Source of the DNA: Sediminibacterium sp.
Lineage (GTDB): Bacteria; Bacteroidota; Bacteroidia; Chitinophagales; Chitinophagaceae
Reading direction: 5' to 3'
Assembly (NCBI GenBank): GCA_007280515.1
Contig: QYPL01000014.1
Coordinates: forward strand, 1-64,000
DNA length: 64,000 nucleotides
The translations under genes were made by a program, and so were the position numbers. Shown here in pieces: positions 17,439 through 26,148 of this stretch (the stretch's first letter is position 1; every line of letters begins with the position of its first letter). The notes below the pieces were generated by a model that had not been told where the DNA came from, ran no database searches, and was given only the letters and a program-made list of their open reading frames with translations.

Positions 17439-17930
17439 ATGAATATAACCCTTGTAGTAGCAGCTTCTGAAAACAATGCCATTGGTTTAAACAATCAATT
17501 ATTATGGCATTTGCCTAAGGATATGCGCTTTTTTAAAAACACTACCTGGGGTATGCCCATTTTAATGGGGCGAAAGACATTTGAGTCCATGGGCAGCAAG
17601 CCTTTGAATGGCAGGTTGAATATTATTATTACCCGCAATAAAAATTGGGTGAACGAAGATGTAACGGTATTGCATACTATGGAGGAGGCCACCGCTTTGG
17701 CTGATAAATTTAGCTACAAAGAATTGTTGGTTATAGGAGGGGGTGAAATTTATGAAATGGCCTTGCCGATAGCACAAAAAATTTGGTTAACAAGAGTACA
17801 TACCACTATTGAGGGCGATGTTTACTTTCCCCAGCTAAATGCTGAATGGGAAATGGTGAGCAGTACTCAAAACGACGCCGATGAAAAACATAAATTTTCT
17901 TTTGACTTTGAATGTTGGAAAAGAAAATAA
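17439..17930 (+). CDS. folA: Dihydrofolate reductase
   Basis: DHFR of 163 residues. The start ITLVVAASENNAIG, the WHLPKDMRFFK segment with the active-site Asp, GRKTFESMG, and the NADPH-binding VIGGGEIYEMAL are all present. It reduces dihydrofolate from the neighbouring ThyA reaction. It is followed after one base by the start of a small methyltransferase-like gene. Confidence 0.97.
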   Translation: MNITLVVAASENNAIGLNNQLLWHLPKDMRFFKNTTWGMPILMGRKTFESMGSKPLNGRLNIIITRNKNWVNEDVTVLHTMEEATALADKFSYKELLVIGGGEIYEMALPIAQKIWLTRVHTTIEGDVYFPQLNAEWEMVSSTQNDADEKHKFSFDFECWKRK

Positions 17931-17931
17931 T

Positions 17932-18465
17932 ATGTCTTACTCATTTCCCATTAGACTATACAAATATTTTAATTATTACTTTAATGCCTCTAATGGGAAA
18001 GGACATGGTGTGCATTCTCCCTTTGTATTTAGTTTTATCAGTTCTATTTTAAATAGTAAAGAACTCAGCGAAGAGGCTGCTAGCGCTAATAAATACCATG
18101 CCTTAGTAAATCGTATGATTGCTTTTTATAAGCCCGCGGCTGTAATGGAATTAGAAGCTGCTTCATCCATTCAAGAGTATGCATTAAAAGAGATAGGTGA
18201 GGCAGAGGCTATTGGACTATTTTATCTTAAGCAAAATAAAAAGGCAGATGACTTAATGTTATATTTTAATGCTGCTATAAAAAAAATAAATACGCAGAGT
18301 ATACTTATTTTTGATAGTATTCATTCAAGTAAAGAAATGGAAGCTTCTTGGGAACAAATGAAAATGCATAAGGAGGTTAAGCTTACCATTGATTTACATA
18401 AACTAGGCATTGTATTTTTTAGACAAGAACAATTAGAAAAAGAAAATTTTACCATACGCTTTTAA
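17932..18465 (+). CDS. Shortened, probably inactive methyltransferase-like protein
   Basis: A 177-residue protein starting one base after folA. The N-terminus (SNGKGHGVHSPFVFSF) and the C-terminus (IFDSIHSSKEMEASWEQ, then LGIVFFR..., ending FTIRF) match the two ends of a Bacteroidota class I SAM-methyltransferase family that I recall as about 230-260 residues. The middle is shorter, and the glycine-rich SAM-binding motif is replaced by VMELEAASS, which has no glycine. It therefore looks like a decayed or repurposed paralogue. The frame is intact. The ATG at 17932 is preferred over an earlier ATG inside folA. Confidence 0.6.
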   Translation: MSYSFPIRLYKYFNYYFNASNGKGHGVHSPFVFSFISSILNSKELSEEAASANKYHALVNRMIAFYKPAAVMELEAASSIQEYALKEIGEAEAIGLFYLKQNKKADDLMLYFNAAIKKINTQSILIFDSIHSSKEMEASWEQMKMHKEVKLTIDLHKLGIVFFRQEQLEKENFTIRF

Positions 18466-18477
18466 ACCATTTATATA

Positions 18478-19839
18478 TTGCTACCTAATTCATTCATATC
18501 ATCTTTAAAAGGCTTACCTGGTTTCGACGAACAGGCATTTATACAAACCCATGAATTAAAGCAGTCGATTACTTCTATTAGAATAAATACAAGTAAATCC
18601 TTTTTAGAACAACCCTCATCTTTCTTTAATGAGGCAAGCCCAATTGCTTGGTGTGAAGATGGTTATTATTTAAAAGAGCGTCCCCTATTTGTACTAGATC
18701 CATTATGGCATCTGGGGGCTTATTATGTGCAAGAGGCGAGTAGTATGTTCTTGCATCATGCTTTAAAACAAATAGCTCCTCAGCCAGGAGCCTTACATGT
18801 ATTAGATTTATGTGCAGCACCTGGAGGTAAGACTACTTTACTTGCGAATTATTTTAAAAAGGGATTAGTGGTGGCCAATGAAACCATTAAAAATAGAAAT
18901 GCCATTTTAGTAGAGAATACCACTAAATGGGGAGCGGATAATATTGTGGTCACACAGAACGATCCTTCCAATTTTAAAGCGCTGCCTCAGTTTTTTGATC
19001 TAATGTTAATTGATGCGCCCTGCAGTGGCAGTGGTTTATTTAGAAAAGACCCGGAAGCCATTGAGCATTGGAGTGAAGATGCAGTGCAGCATTGCAGTGT
19101 TAGGCAGTCGCGTATAATAGAGGATAGCATTGATTGTTTAAAAGAGGGAGGCTATTTAATTTATTCGACTTGTTCTTATTCAATGCAAGAAGATGAAAAT
19201 ATTTTAGACAAGATTGCTGCAATGGAGGGAATGAAAAGTATTGATGTAAATATAGATAGTAACTGGGGTATTATTCAAAGCGAAAGTCCAATACAAAATT
19301 GTAAAGGCTACCGGTTTTATCCTGATAAAATAAAAGGGGAAGGTTTTTTCTTAGCAGTGTTTAAAAAAGAAATAGCAAATAATTCTTCTTATTATGACTC
19401 CACTTTTGAAACCACTGCTATTACAAAAAAAGAAGCCGAAATTTTAAATGCGCATTTCACTTTGCCTGACAATTATTATTATATCAATCATCAAGAAAAT
19501 ATTATTGCCTTAGCTATTCAATTCAAAGACGCTTATAATAGCTTGCTTAAAAATTTATATGTTAAAAAAATGGGGTTGGCTATTGGTACTTTAAAAGGAG
19601 CCGATTTAATTCCTGCACATGCGCTTGCCATGAGTACTTGGAAAAATTTGCCTTTTCAAACCATGGAACTGGACGAAGCCACTTCCTTGCAATATTTAAG
19701 AAGGGCCGATTTGAACTTACCAGGGGGCAAAGGCTGGCATGCACTACAATATAAAAATACCCGTTTAGGTTGGGCAAAATTACTACCCAATAGGTCCAAT
19801 AATTACTATCCAAATGAATGGAGAATATTGAACTACTAG
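18478..19839 (+). CDS. RNA (cytosine-C5-)methyltransferase, RsmF/NOL1-NOP2-Sun family
   Basis: A 453-residue m5C methyltransferase. SAM motif I is DLCAAPGGKTTLLA (residues 110-123). The two family cysteines are in APCSGSG (C182) and STCSYS (C232), one forming the covalent RNA adduct and one releasing it. A C-terminal domain of about 150 residues follows, as in RsmF. The probable target is 16S rRNA. The start is a TTG at 18478: no in-frame ATG precedes the conserved LPNSFISSLKGLPGFD, so TTG is needed. It begins 12 bases after the methyltransferase-like gene. Confidence 0.9.
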   Translation: MLPNSFISSLKGLPGFDEQAFIQTHELKQSITSIRINTSKSFLEQPSSFFNEASPIAWCEDGYYLKERPLFVLDPLWHLGAYYVQEASSMFLHHALKQIAPQPGALHVLDLCAAPGGKTTLLANYFKKGLVVANETIKNRNAILVENTTKWGADNIVVTQNDPSNFKALPQFFDLMLIDAPCSGSGLFRKDPEAIEHWSEDAVQHCSVRQSRIIEDSIDCLKEGGYLIYSTCSYSMQEDENILDKIAAMEGMKSIDVNIDSNWGIIQSESPIQNCKGYRFYPDKIKGEGFFLAVFKKEIANNSSYYDSTFETTAITKKEAEILNAHFTLPDNYYYINHQENIIALAIQFKDAYNSLLKNLYVKKMGLAIGTLKGADLIPAHALAMSTWKNLPFQTMELDEATSLQYLRRADLNLPGGKGWHALQYKNTRLGWAKLLPNRSNNYYPNEWRILNY

Positions 19840-19914
19840 TTATTATATATTACATAAATATATCATTAACATATTTTCTACTTTCTTTGCCATTCATTTT
19901 TGTACCTTCGTCAG

Positions 19915-20544
19915 ATGCTTAAGAGATTGATTTTAATGGTTTTTGTAGTCATTGGCCTATTTGGCCAATTGTCTTCTTATGCCGCCAAGCAAAAGCAGAC
20001 CCAAAAGCAAACAGTAAAAACAACTATTCAGCATAAGAAAAAGGCTACTGTTCATTCTAAAAAGAAGGGTAAAAAAAGCATTTCAAAAAAAGGTAAAAAG
20101 CGTCGTGGTAAACGCAGTGCTTTTGTGCCGCTTAAAAATCCGGAACCACTTAAGCTAATTGCAGACAATAAAGAAAAAATGAGGTTGTCGGATAGTTTGC
20201 ATAAATCTACCATGCTTGTAAATAATACAGAATTAGAAGAAGGGTATTTTGCTAGTTTGTTTACCAATCAAAAAAAATCGGCAAGTTTTCAAACCTTAGA
20301 AGGTACGGCTGCTATTTTTAAAAGTGTAAGTGGATGGGAAGATAAAAAGTTTTATATTTTAACCAATCAATTACCGGTAGGAACCATTGTTAGAATTACT
20401 ACTTCCGATTTAAAAAGTATTTGTGCTAAGGTAATCAATGCTTTGCCTGAAGTAGGTAATTCAATCCAATACAGATTAAGTGATGCTGCTGCAGCTATTT
20501 TAGGCATTACCAATAAGACTTTCCAGATCTCAGTGACTTATTAA
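19915..20544 (+). CDS. Exported Lys-rich protein with RlpA-like double-psi barrel domain
   Basis: A 209-residue protein with a signal peptide (residues 1-24, ending LSSYAA). A strongly basic linker with KKK, KKGKK and KKGKKRRGKR runs from about 27 to 75. The C-terminal 90 residues (ASFQTLEGTAAIF, LPVGTIVRITT, ICAKVINALP, RLSDAAAAILGI) match the RlpA-like double-psi beta-barrel pattern. It may be a periplasmic wall-associated protein, the basic linker perhaps binding anionic polymers; this is inferred. The ATG at 19915 is used rather than an upstream TTG. TACCTTCG at 19903-19910 resembles a -7 element. Confidence 0.65.
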   Translation: MLKRLILMVFVVIGLFGQLSSYAAKQKQTQKQTVKTTIQHKKKATVHSKKKGKKSISKKGKKRRGKRSAFVPLKNPEPLKLIADNKEKMRLSDSLHKSTMLVNNTELEEGYFASLFTNQKKSASFQTLEGTAAIFKSVSGWEDKKFYILTNQLPVGTIVRITTSDLKSICAKVINALPEVGNSIQYRLSDAAAAILGITNKTFQISVTY

Positions 20545-20606
20545 TTTACTTATTAATTATTTTTATTTAAATATTTATACTCAACTATTTCAATTAATTA
20601 TTTTTT

Positions 20607-21311
20607 ATGAAATATAAATTTTGCATTTGCCTTTTTTTTATGGCAAGTTTTATAATAAGCTGTGCACAAACAAACACAAACGCTTCTCTATCCTTAAATG
20701 CGGCTGCTTATAAAGAAGCCATTGCTGCTAAAAATATTCAAGTTTTAGATGTAAGAACCGCTGCTGAATTTAAAGGGGGTCATATTAAAGATGCTTTACA
20801 GGCCAATTGGTTAGACCAGAAAGAATTTGCAGATAGAACACAACATTTAGATAAAAATTTACCTGTATATGTATATTGTCAGGCAGGTGTAAGAAGTGCA
20901 TCGGCTCAAGCTGCATTAGAAGCTAAAGGCTATAAAGTGGTTAACTTAGCAGGAGGTATGAGTAACTGGAAAATGAATGGTTTTTCTGTAGAAGGTGCGG
21001 ATAATAAGACTCAAATGCGTGTGGACGATTTGAATATAACCATAGCTTCTAATAAAATGGTACTAGTCGAGATTGGAGGAGATTGGTGTCCGCCTTGTAG
21101 AAAAATGTTACCCATACTAGAGACATTAAAACAAAAATCTGCTGCTCCTTTTTATTTTTTAGCAGTAGATGGTGCTAATGATATAGAGGTAATGAAATCT
21201 TTGAAGTCGGAAGGCTTACCTACTTTTATACTATTTAAAAATGGTAAAGAAACTTGGAGGCATGAAGGTTTAGTAAAGCTGGAAGAATTTAATGCTGCTT
21301 TAACTAAATAA
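20607..21311 (+). CDS. Rhodanese-thioredoxin fusion lipoprotein
   Basis: A 234-residue protein with a lipoprotein leader (FIISCAQ, C19). A rhodanese domain spans about 30-128 with catalytic C91 in YCQAGVRS. A thioredoxin-like domain follows at about 140-234 with WCPPC (160-164). Both active sites look intact. The probable location is the cell envelope, where it could handle sulfane sulfur or disulfides; which partner it serves is not visible. It is 62 bases after the DPBB gene and ends at a palindromic terminator. Confidence 0.85.
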   Translation: MKYKFCICLFFMASFIISCAQTNTNASLSLNAAAYKEAIAAKNIQVLDVRTAAEFKGGHIKDALQANWLDQKEFADRTQHLDKNLPVYVYCQAGVRSASAQAALEAKGYKVVNLAGGMSNWKMNGFSVEGADNKTQMRVDDLNITIASNKMVLVEIGGDWCPPCRKMLPILETLKQKSAAPFYFLAVDGANDIEVMKSLKSEGLPTFILFKNGKETWRHEGLVKLEEFNAALTK

Positions 21312-21314
21312 GTT

Positions 21315-21340
21315 ATACTAGCAATATTGCTAGTTTTATA
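21315..21340. terminator. Bidirectional terminator between converging genes
   Basis: The perfect 18-base palindrome ACTAGCAATATTGCTAGT (21317-21334) is followed by TTT on the plus strand and preceded by AGTTAT. It separates the rhodanese-thioredoxin gene from fmt. Confidence 0.5.
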
Positions 21341-21380
21341 TCATTATTAATCTTATACTAATATAAATTATTAATAATTT

Positions 21381-22310
21381 TTAGATTGGTTTTCTATAGC
21401 CTCTTAAAAAATCGGCAATGGGCATTCTCTTTTTACCTTCCCATTGAATATCATCAATGCCAATATAAACATTGCCGCAAGCTATTTTTGCAAATGTTTT
21501 TCCATCGGTAATAAAGCTTCCTACTTTTTCTGTACTTGGCGTATCAATGATATGGGTAGTAAAAAGCTTTACCATTTTTCCATCTATTTTGGTAATGGCC
21601 CCTGGAAAAGGTGCCAGCCCTCTAATTAAATTATGAATACTGGCGGCTGGGTTCTCCCAATTAATTTCACAGTCAGTTGTAAATATTTTAGGTGCATGTT
21701 TTAGTTCAACACTTATTTCTAATTGGGCTTTGGCTTGAATGGAATTATTATTAAGTCCTTCAATAGTTTTTACGAGTAATGCAGCGCTCACTTCTTTCAT
21801 GGTATCGTGCAATTCACCAGCGGTCATGTTTTCGCTAATGTCAATAGGTGCTTGTAATAAAATATTACCTGTATCAATGGCATGTTGTAATTGAAAAGTG
21901 GTCACCCCGGTTTGTTTTTCTCCATTAATAATGGCCCAATTAATGGGAGCGGCTCCTCTATACTGAGGAAGTAAAGAACCATGTACATTTAAGGTACCCA
22001 TGGGAGGAAAAGACCATATAATTTCCGGAAGCATTCTAAAAGCCACCACCACTTGAAGGTCGGGTTGAAGTGTTTTGAGGGCTTCAAAAAATTCGGGAGA
22101 TTTTAGTTTTTCTGGTTGTAAAACGGGAATATTATTTTCAATGGCAAATTGTTTGACAGCACTTTCTTGCAGCTGCATACCCCTACCACCAGGTTTATCC
22201 GGAGCCGTAACAACCGCTACCACATTCATTTTAGCTGCTAATAAGGCGCTTAAAGAAGCCACTGCAAAAGCAGGGGTACCCATAAAAATAATCCTTGGTT
22301 TTCTATCCAT
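21381..22310 (-). CDS. fmt: Methionyl-tRNA formyltransferase
   Basis: A 309-residue enzyme. The N-terminal formyltransferase domain begins RIIFMGTPAFAV, includes TAPDKPGGRG, and has the catalytic HGSLLPQYRGAAPINWAI (Asn/His/Asp set with DTGNILLQ). The C-terminal tRNA-binding domain includes NLIRGLAPFPGA. It formylates initiator Met-tRNA using 10-formyl-tetrahydrofolate. No peptide deformylase gene is adjacent. Confidence 0.96.
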   Translation of the reverse strand: MDRKPRIIFMGTPAFAVASLSALLAAKMNVVAVVTAPDKPGGRGMQLQESAVKQFAIENNIPVLQPEKLKSPEFFEALKTLQPDLQVVVAFRMLPEIIWSFPPMGTLNVHGSLLPQYRGAAPINWAIINGEKQTGVTTFQLQHAIDTGNILLQAPIDISENMTAGELHDTMKEVSAALLVKTIEGLNNNSIQAKAQLEISVELKHAPKIFTTDCEINWENPAASIHNLIRGLAPFPGAITKIDGKMVKLFTTHIIDTPSTEKVGSFITDGKTFAKIACGNVYIGIDDIQWEGKKRMPIADFLRGYRKPI

Positions 22311-22388
22311 TATGCAAAGTTAGTTTATCTGCCATAATTATGTACTTTTGCCCTTTGCACCCTAGGTGCTTTACTAAAAATAAACAAT

Positions 22389-22841
22389 ATGCAACAAGTA
22401 AAAAATGGGGATACCATTCAAGTGCATTATCACGGTACTTTAACTAGTGGTGAGACATTTGACTCTTCAGAAGGAAGAGCTCCTTTGGAATTCGAAGTGG
22501 GTAAAGGAATGGTTATACCTGGATTCGATAGTGGAGTTTTAGGTATGACAGTGGGCGAGAAAAAAACAATCAATATTCCGTTTATGGAAGCCTATGGTCC
22601 AAAACAACCTGAAATGATTGTTGAATTTCCTAAAGCGCAATTCCCTGCAGATTTAAATCCAACAGTAGGAATGGCTTTAACGATGAATAACGGTCAAGGA
22701 CAACAGTTTCAAGTAATCGTGGTAGAAGTGAAAGAAGAAGTAGTGGTTTTAGATGCCAATCATTCTTTAGCTGGCCAAGATTTAACCTTTGCTTTAGAAT
22801 TGGTAAATATCGATTCTCCATCAACTATTATTATGCCTTAA
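22389..22841 (+). CDS. FKBP-type peptidyl-prolyl isomerase, SlyD-like
   Basis: A 150-residue FKBP. GDTIQVHYHGTL, DSSEGRAPLEFEVG and VIPGFDSGVLGM belong to the isomerase domain. The insert-in-flap chaperone domain follows (KQPEMIVEFPKAQFP to VVVLDANHSLAGQDLTF). Unlike E. coli SlyD there is no His/Cys-rich metal-binding tail. It catalyses prolyl isomerisation and probably aids folding in the cytoplasm. A perfect -7 element, TACTTTTG (22343-22350), lies upstream. Confidence 0.92.
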   Translation: MQQVKNGDTIQVHYHGTLTSGETFDSSEGRAPLEFEVGKGMVIPGFDSGVLGMTVGEKKTINIPFMEAYGPKQPEMIVEFPKAQFPADLNPTVGMALTMNNGQGQQFQVIVVEVKEEVVVLDANHSLAGQDLTFALELVNIDSPSTIIMP

Positions 22842-22860
22842 ATGGTTTTATAATTTCTAT

Positions 22861-22899
22861 AAAATGTCCCGCGTCTTACTAAGGTGTCGGGACATTTTT
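22861..22899 (+). terminator. Terminator after the SlyD-like gene
   Basis: An 11-bp perfect stem, AAAATGTCCCG (22861-22871) with CGGGACATTTT (22888-22898), followed by T. It ends 13 bases before pepT. Confidence 0.85.
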
Positions 22900-22912
22900 A
22901 TTATCTTTAATT

Positions 22913-24154
22913 ATGACATTAGAATCATTAGAAGTAGCTGATCGTTTATTAAGATATGCACAAGTAGATACACAGAGCGACCCCTATTCCACCAGCTTCC
23001 CCTCTACAGAAAAACAAAAAAATTTATCCAAAATTTTAGTACAAGAATTGTTGGCCATGGGCATTCAAGATGCTGCCATGGACGAGCATGGTTATGTGAT
23101 GGCCACTATTGAGCCAACGCATCAAAGAAAAGTACCCATTGTTTGTTTCTGTGCACATGTAGATACAGCGCCCGACTGCAGCGGCACCCATGTAAAACCT
23201 ATTTTACATAATAACTATAATGGAGCACCCATTATTTTACCTGATGATCCAGCGCAAATCATCACCACCGATGCCTATCCTTATTTAAAGAATTTCATAG
23301 GTAAGTCAATTATTACGGCCTCTGGAAAAACATTATTAGGGTCCGATGATAAAGCAGGGGTGGCTATTATTATGGAAATGGCAAGTTATTTAATGAAAAA
23401 TAAAAACATTGAACACGGTACTATTAAAATTTTATTTACACCTGATGAAGAAGTGGGAAGAGGTACAGAATATTTAGACATCAAAAAATTAGGAGCCGAT
23501 TTTGGCTATACATTAGACGGAGGAGAGTTAGCTAGTTTTGAAATGGAAACTTTTAGCGCCGATAGTTTAGTACTGCATATTCAAGGAGTGATTGCCCATC
23601 CTGGGGCGGCAAAAGGGGTACTGCAAAATGCGATTAAAATTGCTGCCGACATAGTGGCCGCCTTACCAAAGAATGAATGGAGTCCTGAACATACAGAAGG
23701 GCGCTTAGGGTTTATACATCCCAATCATATAGAAGGAGGTGCAGAAACAGCGCGTATAGAATTTTTAGTACGTGATTTTGAAACAGCTATGTTAAAGCTG
23801 CATGCAGAAAGACTATATGCCATAGCTCAAAAAGTAATTGCTTCAAATACAGACTACGCTAAAGCTACTGTTACCATGGAAGTAAAGGAACAGTACCGCA
23901 ATATGAGAGAAGTAATTGATCAGCATCCCATCATCGTTGAAAAGGCTTTAGCCGCCTATAAATTAGTAGGCTTAACGCCCATTGTAACACCCATAAGAGG
24001 TGGCACGGATGGGAGTCGAATGAGTTTTATGGGACTGCCCACTCCTAATATATTTACGGGCATGCAAGCTATTCATAGTAAGCATGAATGGGTGGCTGTT
24101 TCGGATATGGAAAAATCGGTGGAAGTACTAGTCAAATTGGTGGAAATAATTTAA
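22913..24154 (+). CDS. pepT: Peptidase T (tripeptide aminopeptidase)
   Basis: A 413-residue M20 metallopeptidase. Zinc ligands and catalytic residues are present: CAHVDTAPD (His and catalytic Asp), GSDDKAGVA (bridging Asp), TPDEEVGRG (general base Glu and ligand Glu), LDGGE and the C-terminal SKHEW His. Length matches PepT. It removes N-terminal residues from tripeptides in the cytoplasm. It sits alone between two strong boundaries. Confidence 0.95.
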   Translation: MTLESLEVADRLLRYAQVDTQSDPYSTSFPSTEKQKNLSKILVQELLAMGIQDAAMDEHGYVMATIEPTHQRKVPIVCFCAHVDTAPDCSGTHVKPILHNNYNGAPIILPDDPAQIITTDAYPYLKNFIGKSIITASGKTLLGSDDKAGVAIIMEMASYLMKNKNIEHGTIKILFTPDEEVGRGTEYLDIKKLGADFGYTLDGGELASFEMETFSADSLVLHIQGVIAHPGAAKGVLQNAIKIAADIVAALPKNEWSPEHTEGRLGFIHPNHIEGGAETARIEFLVRDFETAMLKLHAERLYAIAQKVIASNTDYAKATVTMEVKEQYRNMREVIDQHPIIVEKALAAYKLVGLTPIVTPIRGGTDGSRMSFMGLPTPNIFTGMQAIHSKHEWVAVSDMEKSVEVLVKLVEII

Positions 24155-24226
24155 CAAATTGATAGTTATTCACATCCATTTATTTTCAATCAAAACGATT
24201 TAACTTTAATTTATAAATTTAACGCT

Positions 24227-24877
24227 ATGCTTTTTTTGTTACAAGTTGCTGAAGATAAAATTTCATTATTGAGTTTATTACAAAAAGGGGGATGGATTAT
24301 GTATCCATTATATATTCTTTTAGTCATTGCTATTTTTGTTTTTATTGAGCGTGTTTTAGCGATAAAAAAAGCAGGCACCATGGATGCTAAATTTATGTTC
24401 ATTATTAAGGACCATATTTTATCTGGAAATATAGATGCTGCAAAAAGCATGGCTAAGAATGCAGAAAATCCGGTGGCCAAGATGATTGAAAAAGGAATTA
24501 TGAGAATTGGTAAGCCCATTGATGCTATTGAAAAAAGTATGGAGAATGTAGGTAAGTTAGAAATGTACTCCATGGAGCGTAATTTAAATATTTTGTCCTT
24601 AGTGGCTGGTATTGCTCCTATGTTTGGTTTTCTAGGAACTATTGTGGGTATGGTGCAATTATTTTATGGCATTGCTTCTACTGGAGAATATACTTTAAAT
24701 ACTATAGCAGGGGGTATCTATACTAAAATGATTACTTCAGCTACTGGTTTAATTATTGGCTTAATTGCCTATGTGGGCCATAACTATTTATCAACTCAAA
24801 TAGACAAGACAGCCAATAAAATGGAAACAGCTAGCGCTGATTTTTTAGATATTTTACAAGAAACGACTCATTCTTAA
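24227..24877 (+). CDS. MotA/TolQ/ExbB proton-channel family protein
   Basis: A 216-residue inner-membrane protein with three predicted membrane segments (about 23-42, 120-148, 168-190). The family core APMFGFLGTIVGMVQLFYGIA and the last helix with conserved Thr (TKMITSATGLIIGLIAY) are intact. With the ExbD-like product of the next gene, 3 bases downstream, it should form a proton-driven motor powering a TonB or Tol partner. No TonB or TolA gene is adjacent. Confidence 0.92.
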   Translation: MLFLLQVAEDKISLLSLLQKGGWIMYPLYILLVIAIFVFIERVLAIKKAGTMDAKFMFIIKDHILSGNIDAAKSMAKNAENPVAKMIEKGIMRIGKPIDAIEKSMENVGKLEMYSMERNLNILSLVAGIAPMFGFLGTIVGMVQLFYGIASTGEYTLNTIAGGIYTKMITSATGLIIGLIAYVGHNYLSTQIDKTANKMETASADFLDILQETTHS

Positions 24878-24880
24878 TCT

Positions 24881-25279
24881 ATGAATTTAAGAAAGCGATT
24901 AAGAAATTCTCCCGAAGTGCACACTGGTGCATTAAATGATATATTATTTATATTATTATTATTCTTTTTGATAGTATCTACACTTGCCAACCCCAATGTC
25001 ATTAAGGTTTCTAATCCAAAGGCTTCTAGTGATACCAAGGCGAAACAAACAGTAGTGGTAACCATAGATAAAGAACAAAAACTTTTCATTGGTTCAACAG
25101 CCGTTAGTATAGAGGCCTTACCTAATGAGTTAAAATTATTTTTAGCGAAAGAGACGGACAAGCCTTCTGTAGTTATTAATGGTGACAGCGTTGCTAATTT
25201 AGGCGTTACCATAAAAGTAATGCAAATTATAAAGTCTTTAGGCGCTACGCCCGTTGTAGCGGTGAACCCTGCACATTAA
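24881..25279 (+). CDS. ExbD/TolR biopolymer transport protein
   Basis: A 132-residue protein with one N-terminal membrane helix (about 20-36) carrying the conserved proton-relay Asp (LNDILFILLLFFLIV, D20). A periplasmic domain follows, with the VVINGD and VMQIIKSLGATPVV segments of the family. It partners the ExbB-like protein encoded directly upstream. Its stop codon abuts the prmC stop with no gap. Confidence 0.92.
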   Translation: MNLRKRLRNSPEVHTGALNDILFILLLFFLIVSTLANPNVIKVSNPKASSDTKAKQTVVVTIDKEQKLFIGSTAVSIEALPNELKLFLAKETDKPSVVINGDSVANLGVTIKVMQIIKSLGATPVVAVNPAH

Positions 25280-26128
25280 TTATTTCAAGCTAGCGCGTAT
25301 CATTCTGTTTTTTCCAAAACTATCCTGTCTTAATTCAGCGTGGTAATTCAATTCATCTAATAAAGCTAGTATGGCTTTTCCCTTATCATAATGTATTTCA
25401 AAAAATAGCTGACCATTTTTAGATAAATTTTGCTTTCCTATTTTAGCAATGACCCTATAATAAATAAGTGGGTCTTCATTAGATACAAATAAAGCAATCG
25501 CTGGTTCAAAGTTGAGTACTTGTTCTTGCATCTCTTTTTTCTCTTTCAGTGGAATATAGGGTGGGTTACTTACTATAATATCATAAGTATTATCAAGGGC
25601 CGCTGTATTTAAAATATCTGTTTCCATCCACTCTACAGTCGCCTTTAATTTATTCGCATTGATTTCAGCCACTGCCAAGGCTTCTTTACTAATATCTAAT
25701 CCTGTAACTGTGCAATTAGGTAGGGCTAATTTTAAGGCAATGGGTATACAGCCAGAGCCAGTGCCAATATCTAAAATAGACAAAGGTTTATTTATAATAC
25801 TAGCATATGAAATAATCCATTCTACTAGTTCTTCTGTTTCGGGTCTAGGTATTAATACATGTTCATTCACTGTTAATTCATTACCCATGAACCAGGCTTT
25901 CCCTAATATATACTGAATGGGTTTACCCAATAATAACTGTTCTGCATACTGCTCAATTTGCGCTTGCTGTTCCTTGGTCAATGCGGTGTTTACATTTACA
26001 ATTTGTTGCATCCTATTCCATCCTGTTACTGCTTCAATAAGCATGCCTATTAAACTTGTTAATTCTACCGCGTCAATTTTGCTAGCCAGCTTTTGTTTTA
26101 GGAATATTTTTATTTCTTGTAAACTCAT
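25280..26128 (-). CDS. prmC: Peptide chain release factor N5-glutamine methyltransferase
   Basis: A 282-residue PrmC/HemK. An N-terminal helical domain is followed by SAM motif I (DIGTGSGCIPIALKL) and the catalytic NPPYIP, which positions the release-factor glutamine amide. It methylates the GGQ glutamine of RF1 and RF2. The gene follows hbd after 20 bases on the minus strand. Confidence 0.95.
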   Translation of the reverse strand: MSLQEIKIFLKQKLASKIDAVELTSLIGMLIEAVTGWNRMQQIVNVNTALTKEQQAQIEQYAEQLLLGKPIQYILGKAWFMGNELTVNEHVLIPRPETEELVEWIISYASIINKPLSILDIGTGSGCIPIALKLALPNCTVTGLDISKEALAVAEINANKLKATVEWMETDILNTAALDNTYDIIVSNPPYIPLKEKKEMQEQVLNFEPAIALFVSNEDPLIYYRVIAKIGKQNLSKNGQLFFEIHYDKGKAILALLDELNYHAELRQDSFGKNRMIRASLK

Positions 26129-26148
26129 ACCATAATATTTTAAATGGC

